A stretch of 64,000 nt of DNA from NCBI GenBank assembly GCA_004794785.1, contig SJOL01006586.1, forward strand, positions 1,984,569 to 2,048,568. Direction: 5' to 3'. How positions within the stretch are numbered: the stretch's first letter is position 1; every line of letters begins with the position of its first letter. This DNA is from Opisthorchis felineus (lineage: Eukaryota; Platyhelminthes; Trematoda; Opisthorchiida; Opisthorchiidae). Below the pieces are notes generated by a model. It was not told the DNA's origin and did no database searches. It saw nothing but the letters and a program-made list of their open reading frames with translations. Position numbers and translations under genes: made by a program. Of the stretch, positions 12,070 through 24,081 are shown in pieces.

Positions 12070-14740
12070 GGATCGTTGATTTAATGGCCGGGGCACGGTA
12101 AGCTTAAGTGGGGATGATGAAGTGGATAAATTTGCATCGCGGACAAATGGTAGCCTAGAGCTCAGGATCATGGTGTACACTGAGACTGTATAGACTCACT
12201 GGTGTCACTGTTGGAGATTTGTCGCGGGCAAAAGTTCCTTGGGAGAGTGGTTTGCCTCTAACGCAGAGGATAAAACGCAAAACGTAAAGAACGTCATTGA
12301 TTTTGTGGGAGAAACGAACTGAAAATTCACCGATATGTTTGAATCCTAGGGAAGGGGCGAGTGTATTACAACGAACTCACCCCAAAAGTGATTGGGGCCA
12401 GGTAGGCAGTTTGTTCGTATTCACAGCTGGGGGTCCGAGAGGAAAAGAGGGACAGTCAGGAGTTTGGGGAACATGGTTGCGGATGTGCCATCAGACTTGG
12501 AATGGCAGTACCGTGCTGTCGTTACACTAATGTAGTTTGGTTTCTGAACAAATCTTAGAAGACGTCATGATCGAGGTGATCCGACCGGGGATGTGCATTT
12601 CTGTGAGTTGTGGGATTTTGGGTTACCCAAGGGGCTCCACGCATGTAGAACAAGGCCGATGCAGGATCACATGTAATTTTGGTTCATTTGGGATTAAGTG
12701 TGAATGTAAAGTGGGGAACAGGTGGGCTAGATAGCGACCACACAGGGCATTGGAAGCAGCTTTTGTCAAAGATAGAAGCTTAGGAAGAGGGTGAATGGGA
12801 TGTGATCGGTAAATTCCGGTGAGTGTGATGAGGCATAAGATAACATGGAGACAATTGATAGAACATAACTTGAGGTTTATTACAGGTGGAGCGGAGAGAG
12901 CAATGGCTAAATGAGACACGACAGGGGTAGATTTCGCCAATTGTCCTAGCAATCAAGGACGGGTTAAACCTACCAAAACGATGCAATTATCGTACAAGGG
13001 GCATGAAACAAACCAGTATAAGTATGCTTCTGGTAGGTGACTACAAAAGTAGCTGAAATAGCGGCGCTTGGGGTTGACAGCAATGACTCAGTGACTGTTC
13101 AGTGACTCTGTTCAGTTCATGTAGTAGCTGCCAGTTCAATTAGAGTTCCTATCCATTACCTCGGAAGCTCTCACTCGAGCAGTCATTACCTGTCTGCTGT
13201 CCGTCTTCATATTACCTAGCCTTTGCACAACAAGGACCATCTGACTGGATTCTTCAGCCGATCTTAAAGCTACTACAGCTCCGTCTTACTCATACTGTTT
13301 TACTCATACTCACTTACTCATACTTACTCATACTGTTGTATTTGTTAACGGCCCTATGAAGTCTCTAGTGAACAGAACAAATTTCTAATGTAAGTCAGAT
13401 ACAATGTCACAAGGAGAAAAATCCAAGTAAATTTTGACTCACAGTTCACAACAGGAGAATCCGTAGTCCCGTATTCTGTTGAACGACCACACCAAGAAGA
13501 GAATGTTCTACTTTCCTAGTATTGCAAACCTCCGGGGATCGTAATATTAATCCACTGATGTAAATAGATTAGTCCAGCCTTTGTGGCTAAACATTTTGTT
13601 CATGTTTAGAGTTAGTAGCAGCCAGTGATGCACAACCGACAGTCACAACCACAATCACTAAGCAAAAGTCCCAAAGTCACGTTGGGCCCAAAACGTGGGC
13701 GGTTGTTGTTGTATTTCAGTAAAACAAACTTTTGTACAGTAATGTGAGTGAAATTCATGAGGAGAAAGGAGATGATATTGAGCGTGAAAATAGCAGTTTA
13801 CAGGTGCTACACTGTCATTGCCCGCACCAACTAGCCCGATGGCTAGCCTCCCTGCACGCTACTTCGGCGGATAAGTCCTCACCATACCAAAATTACGCAA
13901 CTAATCCCGCCTTGGCCTTGGGCCTTCTGATCGACTGACGCCCAGTGCAAAACAAGAAGCACAACTCTTACCACCTATGAAAGCTTCCTGCATCGCTATC
14001 TGAAGGTGTTGCATACTCGCCGAGCAGAACCACACTAGCAGTGATTTGTTGTGTCCTCATACTACATACGCAACCTCAGCTGGTCCTTGGTTGCCGGGTG
14101 ATCCAACAAAAATCCACCCTTTCTTAGGTTCATACGGTTAGCTGTCATCCCCTTTTAGATTTTTTCTATTGGACACCATTTTATCTGATACTTCTCGGCA
14201 CTCACCGGACTCTACTGATCGCATCCCATACCCTCCTCTTCCCAAGCTTCAAACGTCGGCAGTAGCTGCTCCGAACTTCCCATGTGACCGTCATTTATTC
14301 GTTCTGGCTAGCTACCGATTTACCCACACATGTTTTTCCAGCAGGGTTGAAATTACCCGTGACTCTACACCGGCCTGACTCTATCTGTATCAATCCTCTC
14401 GTCTAAACCAGATCCAGCCGCTACAGGAATGAGCATCCTCAGTCCGATTACCGCAGTCATGACGTCCATTATGGGGCCGTCCAAAAACCGAAGTATGCTG
14501 GTGAAATGGTGGCATGACACTGCCACTCCCAGTCCGATGGCACCCCCGTAACCATTTTTTTCCTACCCTCGACCGTCACCTGCCACACACTCGGGCCTGT
14601 GATTGCAAGTTTGGAAAAATAGTTCACCCGGCCACAACCACCTCTGTAACGAGTTTGTTCTAACCCGCTGAACCCTTTATCGTACCTAATCATCCCGGTT
14701 TGGTGATGGTTTACCCGGTTTTCCCCTGCCACATATTAAG
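12070..14740. other. No recognisable gene; short TACTCA microsatellite
   Basis: No coding region can be supported. A small (TACTCA)n-like stretch lies at about 13285-13335. The right end (14.4-14.75 kb) may be the 3' tail of the CR1-like element that follows, because that element reads leftwards into it, but no motif confirms this. Confidence 0.45.
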
Positions 14741-14744
14741 CAAT

Positions 14745-15905
14745 TTTACTTACGGTGCTGTTTCCCGCAATGAGGAAAATTGTTGCCCGCTAGAGGTGTG
14801 CTCGCCGAGCTTGAAAATCTTCCTGCCTTGTGTTAGTTGGGTCAACGATGGAAAACCTGTTGGCCAAACCTTGTTCAAACAGGGCATAATTAAGCATCCG
14901 CTCTCCTCGGAGGCGACAATATCCCAGGGAAAATAGGTCAAGCACCGCGAGACGCGTTTCATAGTCCACGGATTTAAGGCCGGTAACCATTTTCGTAGCA
15001 GCTGGTTGGACACGCTCAATGAGGGTTACGTTTTTCTTGCGCCTTGAGTTGGCTGACATTCGAGAGGTGGTCTGATGTAGGCCTCATAGATTATCTAGGA
15101 GTCCATGCCGGTAATACTGGTGAAGGTGCGCCGAATCATTCGTGGAACGGCGAACGCATTTTGGCCAATTTTTTTACGGTGCAGCGTGAAGGAAATGTTT
15201 GAAGAGAGCCAGATACCTAAATCCCTTTTGGCATCTATCCTCGTGATGTCTTCTGGTCCATTATCACCATGTATGACATAGGCGTTCGCTGAGTCTCCTC
15301 CAAAGAACACATGAACACACTTTTCCTCATTCAGGGGAAGGCGCCAGTCCAACAACTACTGCTTCGAAGCGTTTGCATCCATTAAGTGGGCGCTGGCATT
15401 TGAACCCCACGATTTCAAGTCGTCCGCAAAAAGTAGACATGGACTTGAAAGAAAATTTGTAAGGTCGTTGACGTAGATCAGAAACAGAAGCGGTCCCAAA
15501 ACAGAGCCTTGAGGACCCCCTACGCGATCGGTGCCGAAGAAGGGTAAGTCAAGTCCACTTTCACTCAGAATGTTTTTTCTGATAGAAACGCCCTAATAAG
15601 ACGTAGAATTTCCCCTTGAATCCCGTAAGACTTGAGTTTGTGGAGCAGCGAGACGTGTGGGGCTTGATCGAATGCCTTTGACAAGTGGAAAAATATGGCA
15701 TTCGATATGAGTCCCTTATCTTTAGCTTGGGTTAAGCTGTCCACAAATACGAGCATGTTCAACGTGCAAGAACGGTTTGGAAGAATCCGTGTGGCATTAT
15801 GGATATCAGGTTGTTTCCGGTGAGGTGATTGATGGTGGCCTGCTACAAAATGCGTCCCATCACCTTGCACAGTGCGCTAGTGAGGCGAATAGGCCAAATC
15901 ACCAT
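14745..15905 (-). pseudogene. CR1-like non-LTR retrotransposon, RT and C-terminal remnant
   Basis: Read on the minus strand in several shifted frames, this encodes the central and C-terminal part of a CR1-type LINE polymerase. In order there is a PIRLTSALCKVMGRI segment near 15890, then IFFHLSKAFD (normally DFSKAFD) at about 15690, HKLKSYGIQGEILRLI, then GVPQGSVLGPLLF and FADD near 15420, then a thumb-like [10 protein letters not shown] segment and DLGIWLSS. After these come [16 protein letters not shown] and [11 protein letters not shown] at 14.9-15.05 kb. The catalytic aspartate of the first motif is replaced by His, and frameshifts separate the pieces, so the copy is dead. The N-terminal endonuclease is absent, as is usual for 5'-truncated LINE insertions. 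Confidence 0.85.
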
Positions 15906-15909
15906 TGGT

Positions 15910-17640
15910 ACGCTTCTGCTCTGTGAGTATGCAGTACATTCAGATAACGATGCGAGAGACCAGGATTGATGTTAGGAGTTGTGTCTTGTACTTTGCACTG
16001 AGCGTCAGTTGATCAGTAGGCGTAAGGCGAGAGTTGCTGCCTAATTTTGGGAAGGTGAAGACTTCGCCGCCCACACATCGAGCAGGAAGGCTAGCCGTTG
16101 GACCAGTTGGTATGGGCGAACTCAGGGTGAGTTTGACAAGGAGCTGTAGTAGATTTATCTACAGAACCCTGTCGGAAGGTATCTGTTTTGCAAAAGGTTC
16201 GTTAATATGAGGAGGGACAACAGGCGGATAATAAACGGTTGAGCCGGAGCTTCCGAGATAATGGATAAGGACGGTAGTTGGGCTGGCAGATACTACTTGA
16301 ACTGAACAGAAAGGTAAGAGTATAGTTCGCCAGTCCATGAGCCTCTTCTGTCAGCTTCAAGCGGCCAGGGGTCCACGATGCTAATCAGCCGGCGTGATGC
16401 AACCAATGTCTATCAGAGTCGACAGCTAACCGAACCTAGCTGAAGCGCACGAGTAAAAATTACCCATCCATCCGAATTGGAAAAAGTCAATGGTCCAAAT
16501 TGGACAGAATGGAAAGTTGAATTTCATCAGGCGATCCGAATATTACATATATTCTGGCAGGAAAAATACGGCTTTCTATGTAAATAGTGCTCAGTGAGTT
16601 ACTGACGTCCCGAACTGAGGCGTTTGGTTGATAACATGATAGCAACAATTATTTCATAAAGCAAGCACTTCAGTGGCAAAAAGGTCTCGTAGAATAATGC
16701 TTACAGGACATAATTTTGAAGTGTTGATTCATATAGCGTTATATTTTGTAGGTGATGTCCACTGGGCATAAGACTCCAAGAAATACGAGGCATTTCTGCA
16801 GTGGATGAAGCCTCAGTGAAGAACGAACAGTGAAGCTGGATGTGTCTAGCTACTGTCTAGCTACTGTCTAGCTAGATTTTTGCTTACATCGCCCAGACAG
16901 TGCATAGCTCGGCCACCACGTCGAGACTGCAGCATAGTAAATTAGGTGATCCTTACAAGATCCGGCGAGCATTCTCATTTTGCATGCTTCAGATTAAGTC
17001 ATGATCGCCACTTTCCTCAAACTGGCGCTCAAAACAGTTGGTAATGGTATTATGCTCCGCCCTAGAGCCGAAAAGGTGGGGGCACAAATGCTTCTCGTTC
17101 ACACTGTGCTAAAATTCTGTGCTTCAGTTCAAGTGAACTCCATAGCATGGCTTCTTTGCAGACGGGTTGGAGACCAAACTTGTGCGCTTTCGGGGGCGGC
17201 CAGGGGCCAAACCACAACGTTAATGTGTCTTATGCGCACTCACCTTGGGACAATTCCGATGACCCCCGCTGTACAGAAGGTAAGGCTCATTATTACATCG
17301 ATCTACGTGGTGTGATAAGCGATCTTGTGGACGCCAGTGGTCAATCTGAATGGTCGTCAGGTCACAAAGCGCACAGAAGCCAAATTCGGTATCCCTAGAC
17401 CGCCATCTGGATTGAAGACCATTACCCTTGGCTGCTGGTGGCAGCTCGTTCGTTGCAGATATCCTGCCCAGTGTCAAGAGCATTTTCCCTTGAATAACCT
17501 ATTACCTTATAAGGTTTTAGGTTTCCTGAGTTCCAGCATTAGTGGAGTATACACATCAACGTTTAATTGTCTACGCGGGCGTGCGGTAGGAACAATTATA
17601 AAAAGAACCCCTTACACCAGTCGGTTGTAGTAAGAAAACC
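15910..17640. other. No recognisable gene
   Basis: No motif can be named. Overlapping open frames on both strands between 17.0 and 17.6 kb are compositionally coding-like but have no recognisable domain; this may be another unclassified repeat. A short tandem of an 11 bp unit (CTAGCTACTGT) lies at about 16848-16878. Confidence 0.45.
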
Positions 17641-17700
17641 TGAGAAACCTGTATGAATAATGGTCGTTGGCTTGTTCGCTGAGCTGGGCACTTTGGTTGC

Positions 17701-17740
17701 AAACGTTTCATCACCAATCGAGGTGACATCATCAGTACGT
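17701..17740 (-). ncRNA. Hammerhead-ribozyme-like core in Penelope-like element
   Basis: On the minus strand CTGATGA (17735-17729) is followed by GTCACC, a six-base loop and GGTGAT, which can pair as stem II with one wobble. GAAAC (17709-17705) comes next. CUGANGA, stem II, GAAA is the conserved hammerhead order, and hammerheads are known in the terminal regions of Penelope-like elements. A minimal stem III (AC/GU) followed by GUU could supply the cleavage triplet. No convincing stem I is visible in this single copy. It may need a tandem partner or may have decayed. Confidence 0.4.
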
Positions 17741-17818
17741 TATTGGGGAGCGTAGTGGTGCGTAGCGGTGGGTTGGTGGTTGTGCGTTGAGTAGTGTTGC
17801 GTGTGTGTTAATATACGT

Positions 17819-18011
17819 GCTGCTAGCTGGGGCTGACCTTTGATCGCCATTAGTTGTTCGGCCGAGCGGTTCCATTGGTTGCTCCGTTATTTTGTGTCCT
17901 CATTCGTCGATGCCCATGTGACCTTTGAGCTTGGCATCCCCTGTCGTCGTACTCCGGTCGATGCTGGAGTGACCTTTGCCCTTGGCCCTTCCGAGTTCCG
18001 GCTTGTGACCT
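17819..18011 (-). repeat. Repeated AAAGGTCA words in Penelope 3' region
   Basis: The plus-strand word TGACCTTT occurs at about 17834, 17920, 17971 and 18007. The middle two sit in a longer shared context (GTGACCTTTGxxCTTGGC). This looks like an internal tandem of about 50 bp within the 3' region. AGGTCA is also the half-site of nuclear receptors, but nothing here shows that it is used that way. Confidence 0.45.
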
Positions 18012-18599
18012 TTACTGATCCGACTCCAAGGGGTTCCTTGTTTCTTTGTTTTCGAATCCAATATTTGGTTCTCCTTGAGTATTCCGGCTGAGATGTTGGT
18101 CCTTTGCCCGTAGAGGCGCGTAAATTGGATCCAGTTCGATGCACCGGTTGATCGAATCCGCCGTGGAGTACCATGCATCCAGAAATTCTCTTCCGTGTCT
18201 CCTGTCTCCGTGTGCCAAAATTTTCGCGTTTTCCAGATTGAATTTGTGGCCTTCTTGGTCTTCGTGTATGGATATCAAGGATAGGGGGTCATGTCTCCTG
18301 ACGGCCGCCCTGTGTTCCTTTATTCGTGTGCCTAATTTCCTCCCGGTTTGTCCAACGTAGAATTTGTTGCAGTTGTTGCAGTTGATTTGGTATACCACAT
18401 TGTTCCTCTTGGTTTTGTCTTGGTTGTTCTTGCGTCTGGAGATCAGTTTCCACAAAGCATTTGGTTTGTGGGCCACGACGATTCCTTTTTGGGCCAACAA
18501 TCTGGTTGCGGGTTCCGATATATTCTTGATGTAAGGCAGAACTTCCCGTCTGATGGCTTGTTCCTGCTGTTGCTGTTGTTGAGATGTCTTCTTCTTCAA
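18012..18599 (-). CDS. GIY-YIG endonuclease part of Penelope-like polyprotein
   Basis: This frame carries a glutamine run (residues 6-12, from a CTG/TTG repeat), a basic linker, and the element's endonuclease. VVYQI at 68-72 stands in place of the GIY motif, a CX2C pair lies at 74 and 77, and YVGQTG at 81-86 stands for YIG. An Arg-Ile-Lys-Glu-His segment follows at 92-96 and a His-rich region at 96-120. The Cys pair inserted between the GIY- and YIG-like motifs is typical of Penelope-like endonucleases. In an intact element it is translated with the RT upstream; here the two are in different frames because of a slip in an A6 run at 18658-18663. The frame is given from the point where it opens; no independent start codon is implied. 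Confidence 0.85.
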   Translation of the reverse strand: MKKKTSQQQQQQEQAIRREVLPYIKNISEPATRLLAQKGIVVAHKPNALWKLISRRKNNQDKTKRNNVVYQINCNNCNKFYVGQTGRKLGTRIKEHRAAVRRHDPLSLISIHEDQEGHKFNLENAKILAHGDRRHGREFLDAWYSTADSINRCIELDPIYAPLRAKDQHLSRNTQGEPNIGFENKETRNPLESDQ

Positions 18600-19204
18600 G
18601 CTTCTCCTGATAAAATTCCTTGGATATCTGCTGTTCTGGAATACTCTGAATATATGGTTTTTTCCTTCTTCCGTAGTTCTGTGGTGCTGCAGCGTGTCTC
18701 CGTCCTCTTGAACAGGGTTTGGACGCAGCTCTTCTTATGGTTTACAGGATGATTGCTGTTGTAGTTCAGTATTTGATCCGTATGTGTCTCCTTCCGGTAT
18801 ACGCAGGTTTCCAGAGTCCCATCCACCTTTCTGTTCACCAAAACGTCTAGGAATGGTAATCGATTGTTCTTCTCCAGTTCGATTGTAAACTTGATCTCTT
18901 CAAACGTGGTGTTGAGCAGTTCATGTGCATTGTGTACTGAATCTCGTTTCATGATGACGAAGGTGTCGTCCACGTAGCGGATCCACAGATTTGGATGGAT
19001 GATTGGCAGTACCATGCACTCTAACCTCTCCATTACCGCCTCAGCGATAAATCCTGATATTGGAGATCCCATTGGAGTCTCTTTCAGCTGCTGATATATT
19101 TGTCCGTCGAAGGTAAAGTATGTTTCCATGCAAAAGTCCAACAGCTTGCATTGACTTTCAGGTTTCATGGTTTCTGTCGTGTTTGGATTATTCCGAAACC
19201 ACTA
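18596..19204 (-). pseudogene. Penelope-like reverse transcriptase, C-terminal half
   Basis: Counting from the Met at 19168, TPMGSPIS at residues 31-38, the catalytic YVDD at 65-68 and LPFLDV at 104-109 are the hallmark RT motifs of Penelope-like elements. A conserved THTD and an HPxxHK segment follow. The frame extends about 12 codons upstream of the Met to a TAG near 19205, beyond which the fingers domain is absent. After about residue 167 the frame is wrong. Reading one base over at the A6 run (18658-18663) restores a continuous path into the endonuclease. The copy is therefore 5'-truncated and carries one frameshift. Confidence 0.85.
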
Positions 19205-19209
19205 ACGTT

Positions 19210-20900
19210 GCTTGGTCGAACTTTTGATTTATCTATTAAGGATAAGCAACCGTGGTGCCGGGCAAAGCTTCTTTTCTTGGTGTACGTCTCTAAAGCGGGA
19301 AGCTGCTTTCTGGGGATTTGGTGGCACTCTCGAAAGTGCCTACTGCACTCAATCTAATGCGTGTTATTGATCAGCGAAGGCCCGTGATAAACGTTAATCC
19401 AGGGTCAGACCGAATACAGAGATTTCCCAGGTGTCGTCGGACTTGTCGGCTAGGGTTATCATGGTGCACCACCGTTCGCATTTCTACCAACTACTAGTTT
19501 TTTAAAATTATCCCGAAAACTGAAAACGTTTCTTATATTTGCACTGCTATTGCCCACAACGTGGAATTCACACGGAAGGTGCACGATTGGCATATCAAAC
19601 GGAGTTTCGAATGAATGTTTAGTCGTTCATTTAACTGGACTGCATCTCTTCTGCAACCTTCTGACGCCTATGGACTGAGATCAAAGTGATAGCCCGGTTA
19701 CAAATGCTGGTGTTGATGGGGGAAAATCTTGGCAACTTGGAACGGCAGAGACTGTGAATAGCTTCCTGTCGAATTAAGCGTTCTTTCTTCTTAGGACGGA
19801 GCTTACTTGTAGTGAAAACCGTTCTGCGCAACATCCAAGTAGGTTGTAAAATCAATAAAATGTGATGGAGTTCTAAACCGTTTTTAAACAAAACCAATTT
19901 GGTATGGTAAAACAAAAAACATTCGATGTCATCTTAACGTGAAAAAAATGTCACATGCAAACTCCAAACTGAAATGATGGAAACCGGCGCACCAGAATCG
20001 ATGCCTACTTGCGACATACAACCATACTTTGAATAGGACCCACACTAACTTAAAACTGAGATTCATCTTTCGCCCATGATTTACGAGACTAATTGAAAAC
20101 CTTTTTCGTGAGTCAACTGAAAGCTAGACATAGAGGGATTCAGATCCACCCCCGATTTCATCGGCTTCGATACAACCATCTAATTGATTAGCATTGGTAC
20201 AGCGTCGTGAGAAAAGCAGTCGGAAAATAATAATCGGTGGTTTGTTGGACGCTGAACACTGTTTCACTCAGACGAAGAGATTTTCCAGTCCAAAAGGAAT
20301 CACCTACTTAGCCGCTGTAAGCTCAGCAACCACCGTCTAAGGACTGCCCGGAATATCAACGCAGAGAACCACATAGGAGGGTCGAGTAGAACACCTGGTG
20401 AGTGAGTGAAACTCAGATGTTATATCAAGCATCTGATCTAACCAGCATGTGATGATTAACAATAGGGAAGTGGAAGAGTAATTGTAAGAAGGTGCATAAT
20501 TTAGCGAACATATATCTCTTTGTCATGTTTCAGCTGACTCTGGAACTTGCAGGATAATGAATGAACACGTACAGAAACAGAGTGCAAGAATGCAGAGTCA
20601 GAATTCGGACCTCTAACAGGGTGAATAACGGTCATGTACTAACGCTGGAATTTCCTCCTGGGTGATGGATCGATGGCCAGTTCAAACAGATAGGTTGGGT
20701 GATTCACTTCTGCACACACAGAGCTCAACTTAGTAGTCTGACATTCGTTAATTAGGCAGCCGTCAACTCTAGCTCTAACTAAATTTGACTGTAACATTCA
20801 GAAGAGGGCATTTTATGTTTATTTCAAATTCACACGTGAACAAGTGAGTAGCAATTAGGGATATGTTTATTGAGGAAATTACTAATAATAATGCTGAAAA
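19210..20900. other. No recognisable gene
   Basis: No domain, repeat family or splice-consistent exon was recognised between the Penelope-like element and the next interspersed repeat. The open frames are short and motif-free. Confidence 0.45.
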
Positions 20901-20904
20901 ATAT

Positions 20905-21110
20905 TCGACAGTGCACGACCGGTTTCGCCCTTCTCTGGTCCCATCAGGTAGACGCAGTCCCGAGTTTCCGTCAACCTTATGTTCTACTTGAACCCAAATT
21001 GGACCGATTTCCACAAACACATTCATTCGCATATCGATTGGGCTTTCACGGGAGACCCACGGTCTTGAATCGGCATTTCGAAGGCTTGCGTGAACCGGTA
21101 CGAAACATGT
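20905..21110 (+). repeat. Interspersed repeat family 1, plus copy
   Basis: Carries the family core GACCGGTTTCGCCCTTCT near 20917, then a CATCAGGTAGACGCAGTC segment, GAGTTTCCGTCAACCTTATG and TACTTGAACCCAAATTGGAC, ending with CACATTCATTCGCATAT. The same ordered blocks occur at 36490-36700 and 52190-52450 (plus) and at 35240-35485, 42330-42490 and about 49600-49800 (minus). No coding capacity or polymerase III boxes are seen. Confidence 0.75.
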
Positions 21111-21114
21111 CTGC

Positions 21115-23820
21115 CTAAACAGCTCAAGTGCGATCGCTGTTTCGTTTAATCGCTAGGTAGGTTGGATGCTGTCCACGGTGAGCCTGGGAAGGAAGGTCGA
21201 GGGTTGCTACCAGTGCACGTTCACTGAGGATTGGGGATTTATTATTTATCCTGCTGTTCACGAGAGTTTTCGTCCTATACTTTCGTCACGAAATTGTCCG
21301 CTGCACCTGAAGACTAAAAACGAACCAGCCTGTCGGTCGGATCATGTAATAATATAAGGATTCGTGGAAGCGACCAAAATTTTAGTTAATGAGCGTTTCA
21401 AACTTCCACTGAGTGTTATTCATAGAAAGTATGGACTCTTCGAAAGGGATTTCTTTCCGGAGGGGGAAGTGTGGGTGTGTCAAATGACAAAAACAAAAAC
21501 CCATACACATTGGTTAATCAATGCCAAATGAAACGGTTTTACTGGGCACTTTGTACCACTGAATCGGCTCTTATACAGTCGTCTGAAAACAGAAGGAAAC
21601 TCCTCATCAGGACACCAGGCAATCTTAAGTTTCCCGCAACCTTCTGACAACCGGGCACAAAAATAAACAAATGGTGATACCAGCCAAATTTGGTTACCTT
21701 TTGGTCGTTGTTCTGTGAGGGCTGAATGGCAATATGATGTTAGGGTTCATTCAGATGATTCTGTCTTTCCTCTAGCTAGCCGTCACCTCAGGATATCTAC
21801 TGAAAGGATGCCATTATCTTAAGATCCTTCATTGTTTTTCATTTATTTTCTACTTATAGCACGGCTTGTGATTATCTTATGCTTGGTCATTTATTTCTTA
21901 TTTCTTGTGTCTCACGGATGCACTGTTTCATGACGTAACAGGTGCTCCACAATAATCCGGTCTCAAATCGTGGGCCAGAATATTTGGCAGTCCATTGTTC
22001 TTAAGAGAACCGTACTGAACAACTAAACAAATCAATTTCTACAAAATGCACCCATTTGCATGCCAAGTTGGTTTTTGAAGGAAAACTCAGCTGAACGCCT
22101 ACAAAATCCCTCGTTTACGATATCTGATATTCTTCAACTGTGCTGAATTAGCCATGTCATGTTCCAGTTGGGACGACACTCGATATACCACAGTATATTT
22201 TCTTGAAGGAACACTATTCATAAGAGTTTTCGGTGGCCACATGGCTAGTGTTCCTTGGAGAATACCATTTCTGTTAACGCTTCATAATCGGTGGCAAATC
22301 ACTTACGACCATTTATTAGAATGCTCTCAGGAGATTGCCGAAAAACTTTTGGAATCGCACGATCCGTTTGGTCTTGTTTCGGTCTCAGGATGTAGATACA
22401 GCCTCAGAGTTGCCGCCAAACTTATGTTTCACTCAAACACCTACATTCTTGTGTTTATCTTGAACGTGGTAGTGTGTTTCAACAAGAAAATGCTTTTCTA
22501 TCCTTTAGGGAGAAATAATCTGGCTAGACGGAATTCTTCACCAGGAATGTCTCCCACGGTGCTAATTGTTGTGAGCCCCAAAAAATGGTGATCGTTTGGA
22601 AGAAAAACGTCCTTCCCTTCAAAACTTGTGTGTTTTCAAGGCAATGATAACAGGACAGACAGTCTTTCCGGTAAACGAGTTAAGTGTGTCGGGGTACAGT
22701 AATTTGGTAGTCATAATCGTTAAGCATTGCAATATGAAACGCGGTATTACAACCCACAATCAAGTACAATGACACCAAATCACCCATGACTGAAACTGCC
22801 CAGTGCCTGGCCACAGCACGACCAGTGGGATAACTGAGTGAAATTCACTTCGATGGAGCACACTTGTCTCCCAAATTGAATGTTTAACCGTGTCACTTGT
22901 GGGCAAAGTTCTCTTTACAATAATAGTGGCAAAAACGTCTGATGGTTCAGCATGCAAATCCACTGCGAGCAATGACGATGGCTTAACCACACTGTGTTAC
23001 AGTGAACCTTTCTCACACACAAGACGAGCCAGTAGTAATGAGGTTCAACATGGAGCCTAGCTTGATCACTTAGTTTTCTTAATTTTTGTCCTCCTAATAA
23101 GTTCATTGGTCAATGCATATCGGGAGGCGATTTCACCGTATTTTCCACACACGCAAACATCCCTGAAATGTATCACAGAGCGTAAATCGAAAGGTCTACC
23201 TAGTCTTCATTTCTCTTTTGCGGATATTTCATGCATCAGCAACTCTCAACAGGAAAACACGAGTATCACAAACGGGAACGAGACAGCTCAGTAATAGAAG
23301 CACTTCAATTAACGGACAAACTGAAGGTGTTTTCGGTGAAATGAGACATCGACTTGCTGGCGAAGAATACAGATGTTTCAAGTTAGCTGGCTGCGTTATT
23401 AGTAAAATTGAAAATTAGGACGCAACCACTTGATGTGTATGTCCAAAAGGTAACGAAGGATAGTTTTACCGTAACTTTTTTTCTTTCTGGAATATTACTC
23501 ACACAAAGATGAACCGTTTGCTATCGCACCAACCCCTCATAGCGGCATCCTTCTGAAGTGACCATTTTCCATTTTTTTGAGTACATTTGCTGCAGGAATG
23601 TTTATATCAGCCTTATAAGTAGTTTATATCAAGGGAAGCATTAATGTTTGGAAATCGATAATGCTTGTGACCGGTCGGGGTGAAAACTTGACGCTCACTG
23701 AGGGGTCTTGTAGATGCCGTGGTTGAAGGGGGAAAATCAGTCAACTGAGTTCTGCTCTCAGACGTCGAATGCCACCTAATAGGGACTCAAATCCACACAC
23801 TCACTTTATTAGTCTTGTGG
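21115..23820. other. No supported gene; one half-copy of repeat family 1
   Basis: The stretch 22070-22215 resembles the other half of repeat family 1 (ATATTCTTCAACTGTGCTG, then CATGTTCCAGTTGGGACGA). A 145-codon ATG-started frame (22154-22591) begins inside that half-repeat and shows no known motif, so I treat it as chance. Nothing else is recognised. Confidence 0.45.
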
Positions 23821-23825
23821 CTGTG

Positions 23826-24030
23826 TGCTAGCTGGGTGATTTAGGAGCTTGATGGAATTTATTCTATCTCGTTTGACAGTCTAGTACTTGAGTGCGAAAA
23901 CCTCAAGGAAGAAGACAAAGGACAGCAGATGAAAATCGGCTATATTGCAGATGAACCAATGGAAGAAAGAGCGCTGCGGGTCATTTGACTACAACAGAGA
24001 GAAAATGAAATCTCAGTGAAGTATTACAAA
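23826..24030 (-). repeat. 3' LTR of Mag-like element
   Basis: About 203 bp, matching 26159-26361 in the same orientation with roughly 21 substitutions and no visible indels. On the minus strand it starts TGTAATAC and ends CTAGCA, giving TG...CA termini. LTRs this short are usual for Mag-clade elements. Confidence 0.8.
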
Positions 24031-24081
24031 CCTAACACCTCACTTTTCAAAATGTGTCTAGGTTTTCAGATGTGGAATCAC

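Larger units (their letters stand above)
17650..19205 (-). mobile_element. Penelope-like retroelement (GIY-YIG type), 5'-truncated
   Basis: The minus strand carries the C-terminal half of a Penelope-like reverse transcriptase fused to a GIY-YIG endonuclease, followed by a long 3' region. RT motifs cover 19204-18600 and endonuclease motifs 18599-18012. The 3' region down to about 17650 holds repeated AAAGGTCA words and a hammerhead-ribozyme-like core. The RT fingers are missing because the frame is closed by a stop near 19205. Apart from the truncation and one frameshift the copy is well preserved, so it is probably younger than the neighbouring CR1-like and LTR elements. Confidence 0.88.

Noticed and set aside
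22154..22591. 145-codon ATG frame
   Set aside because: It starts inside a half-copy of an interspersed repeat and has no motif; the length is compatible with chance.
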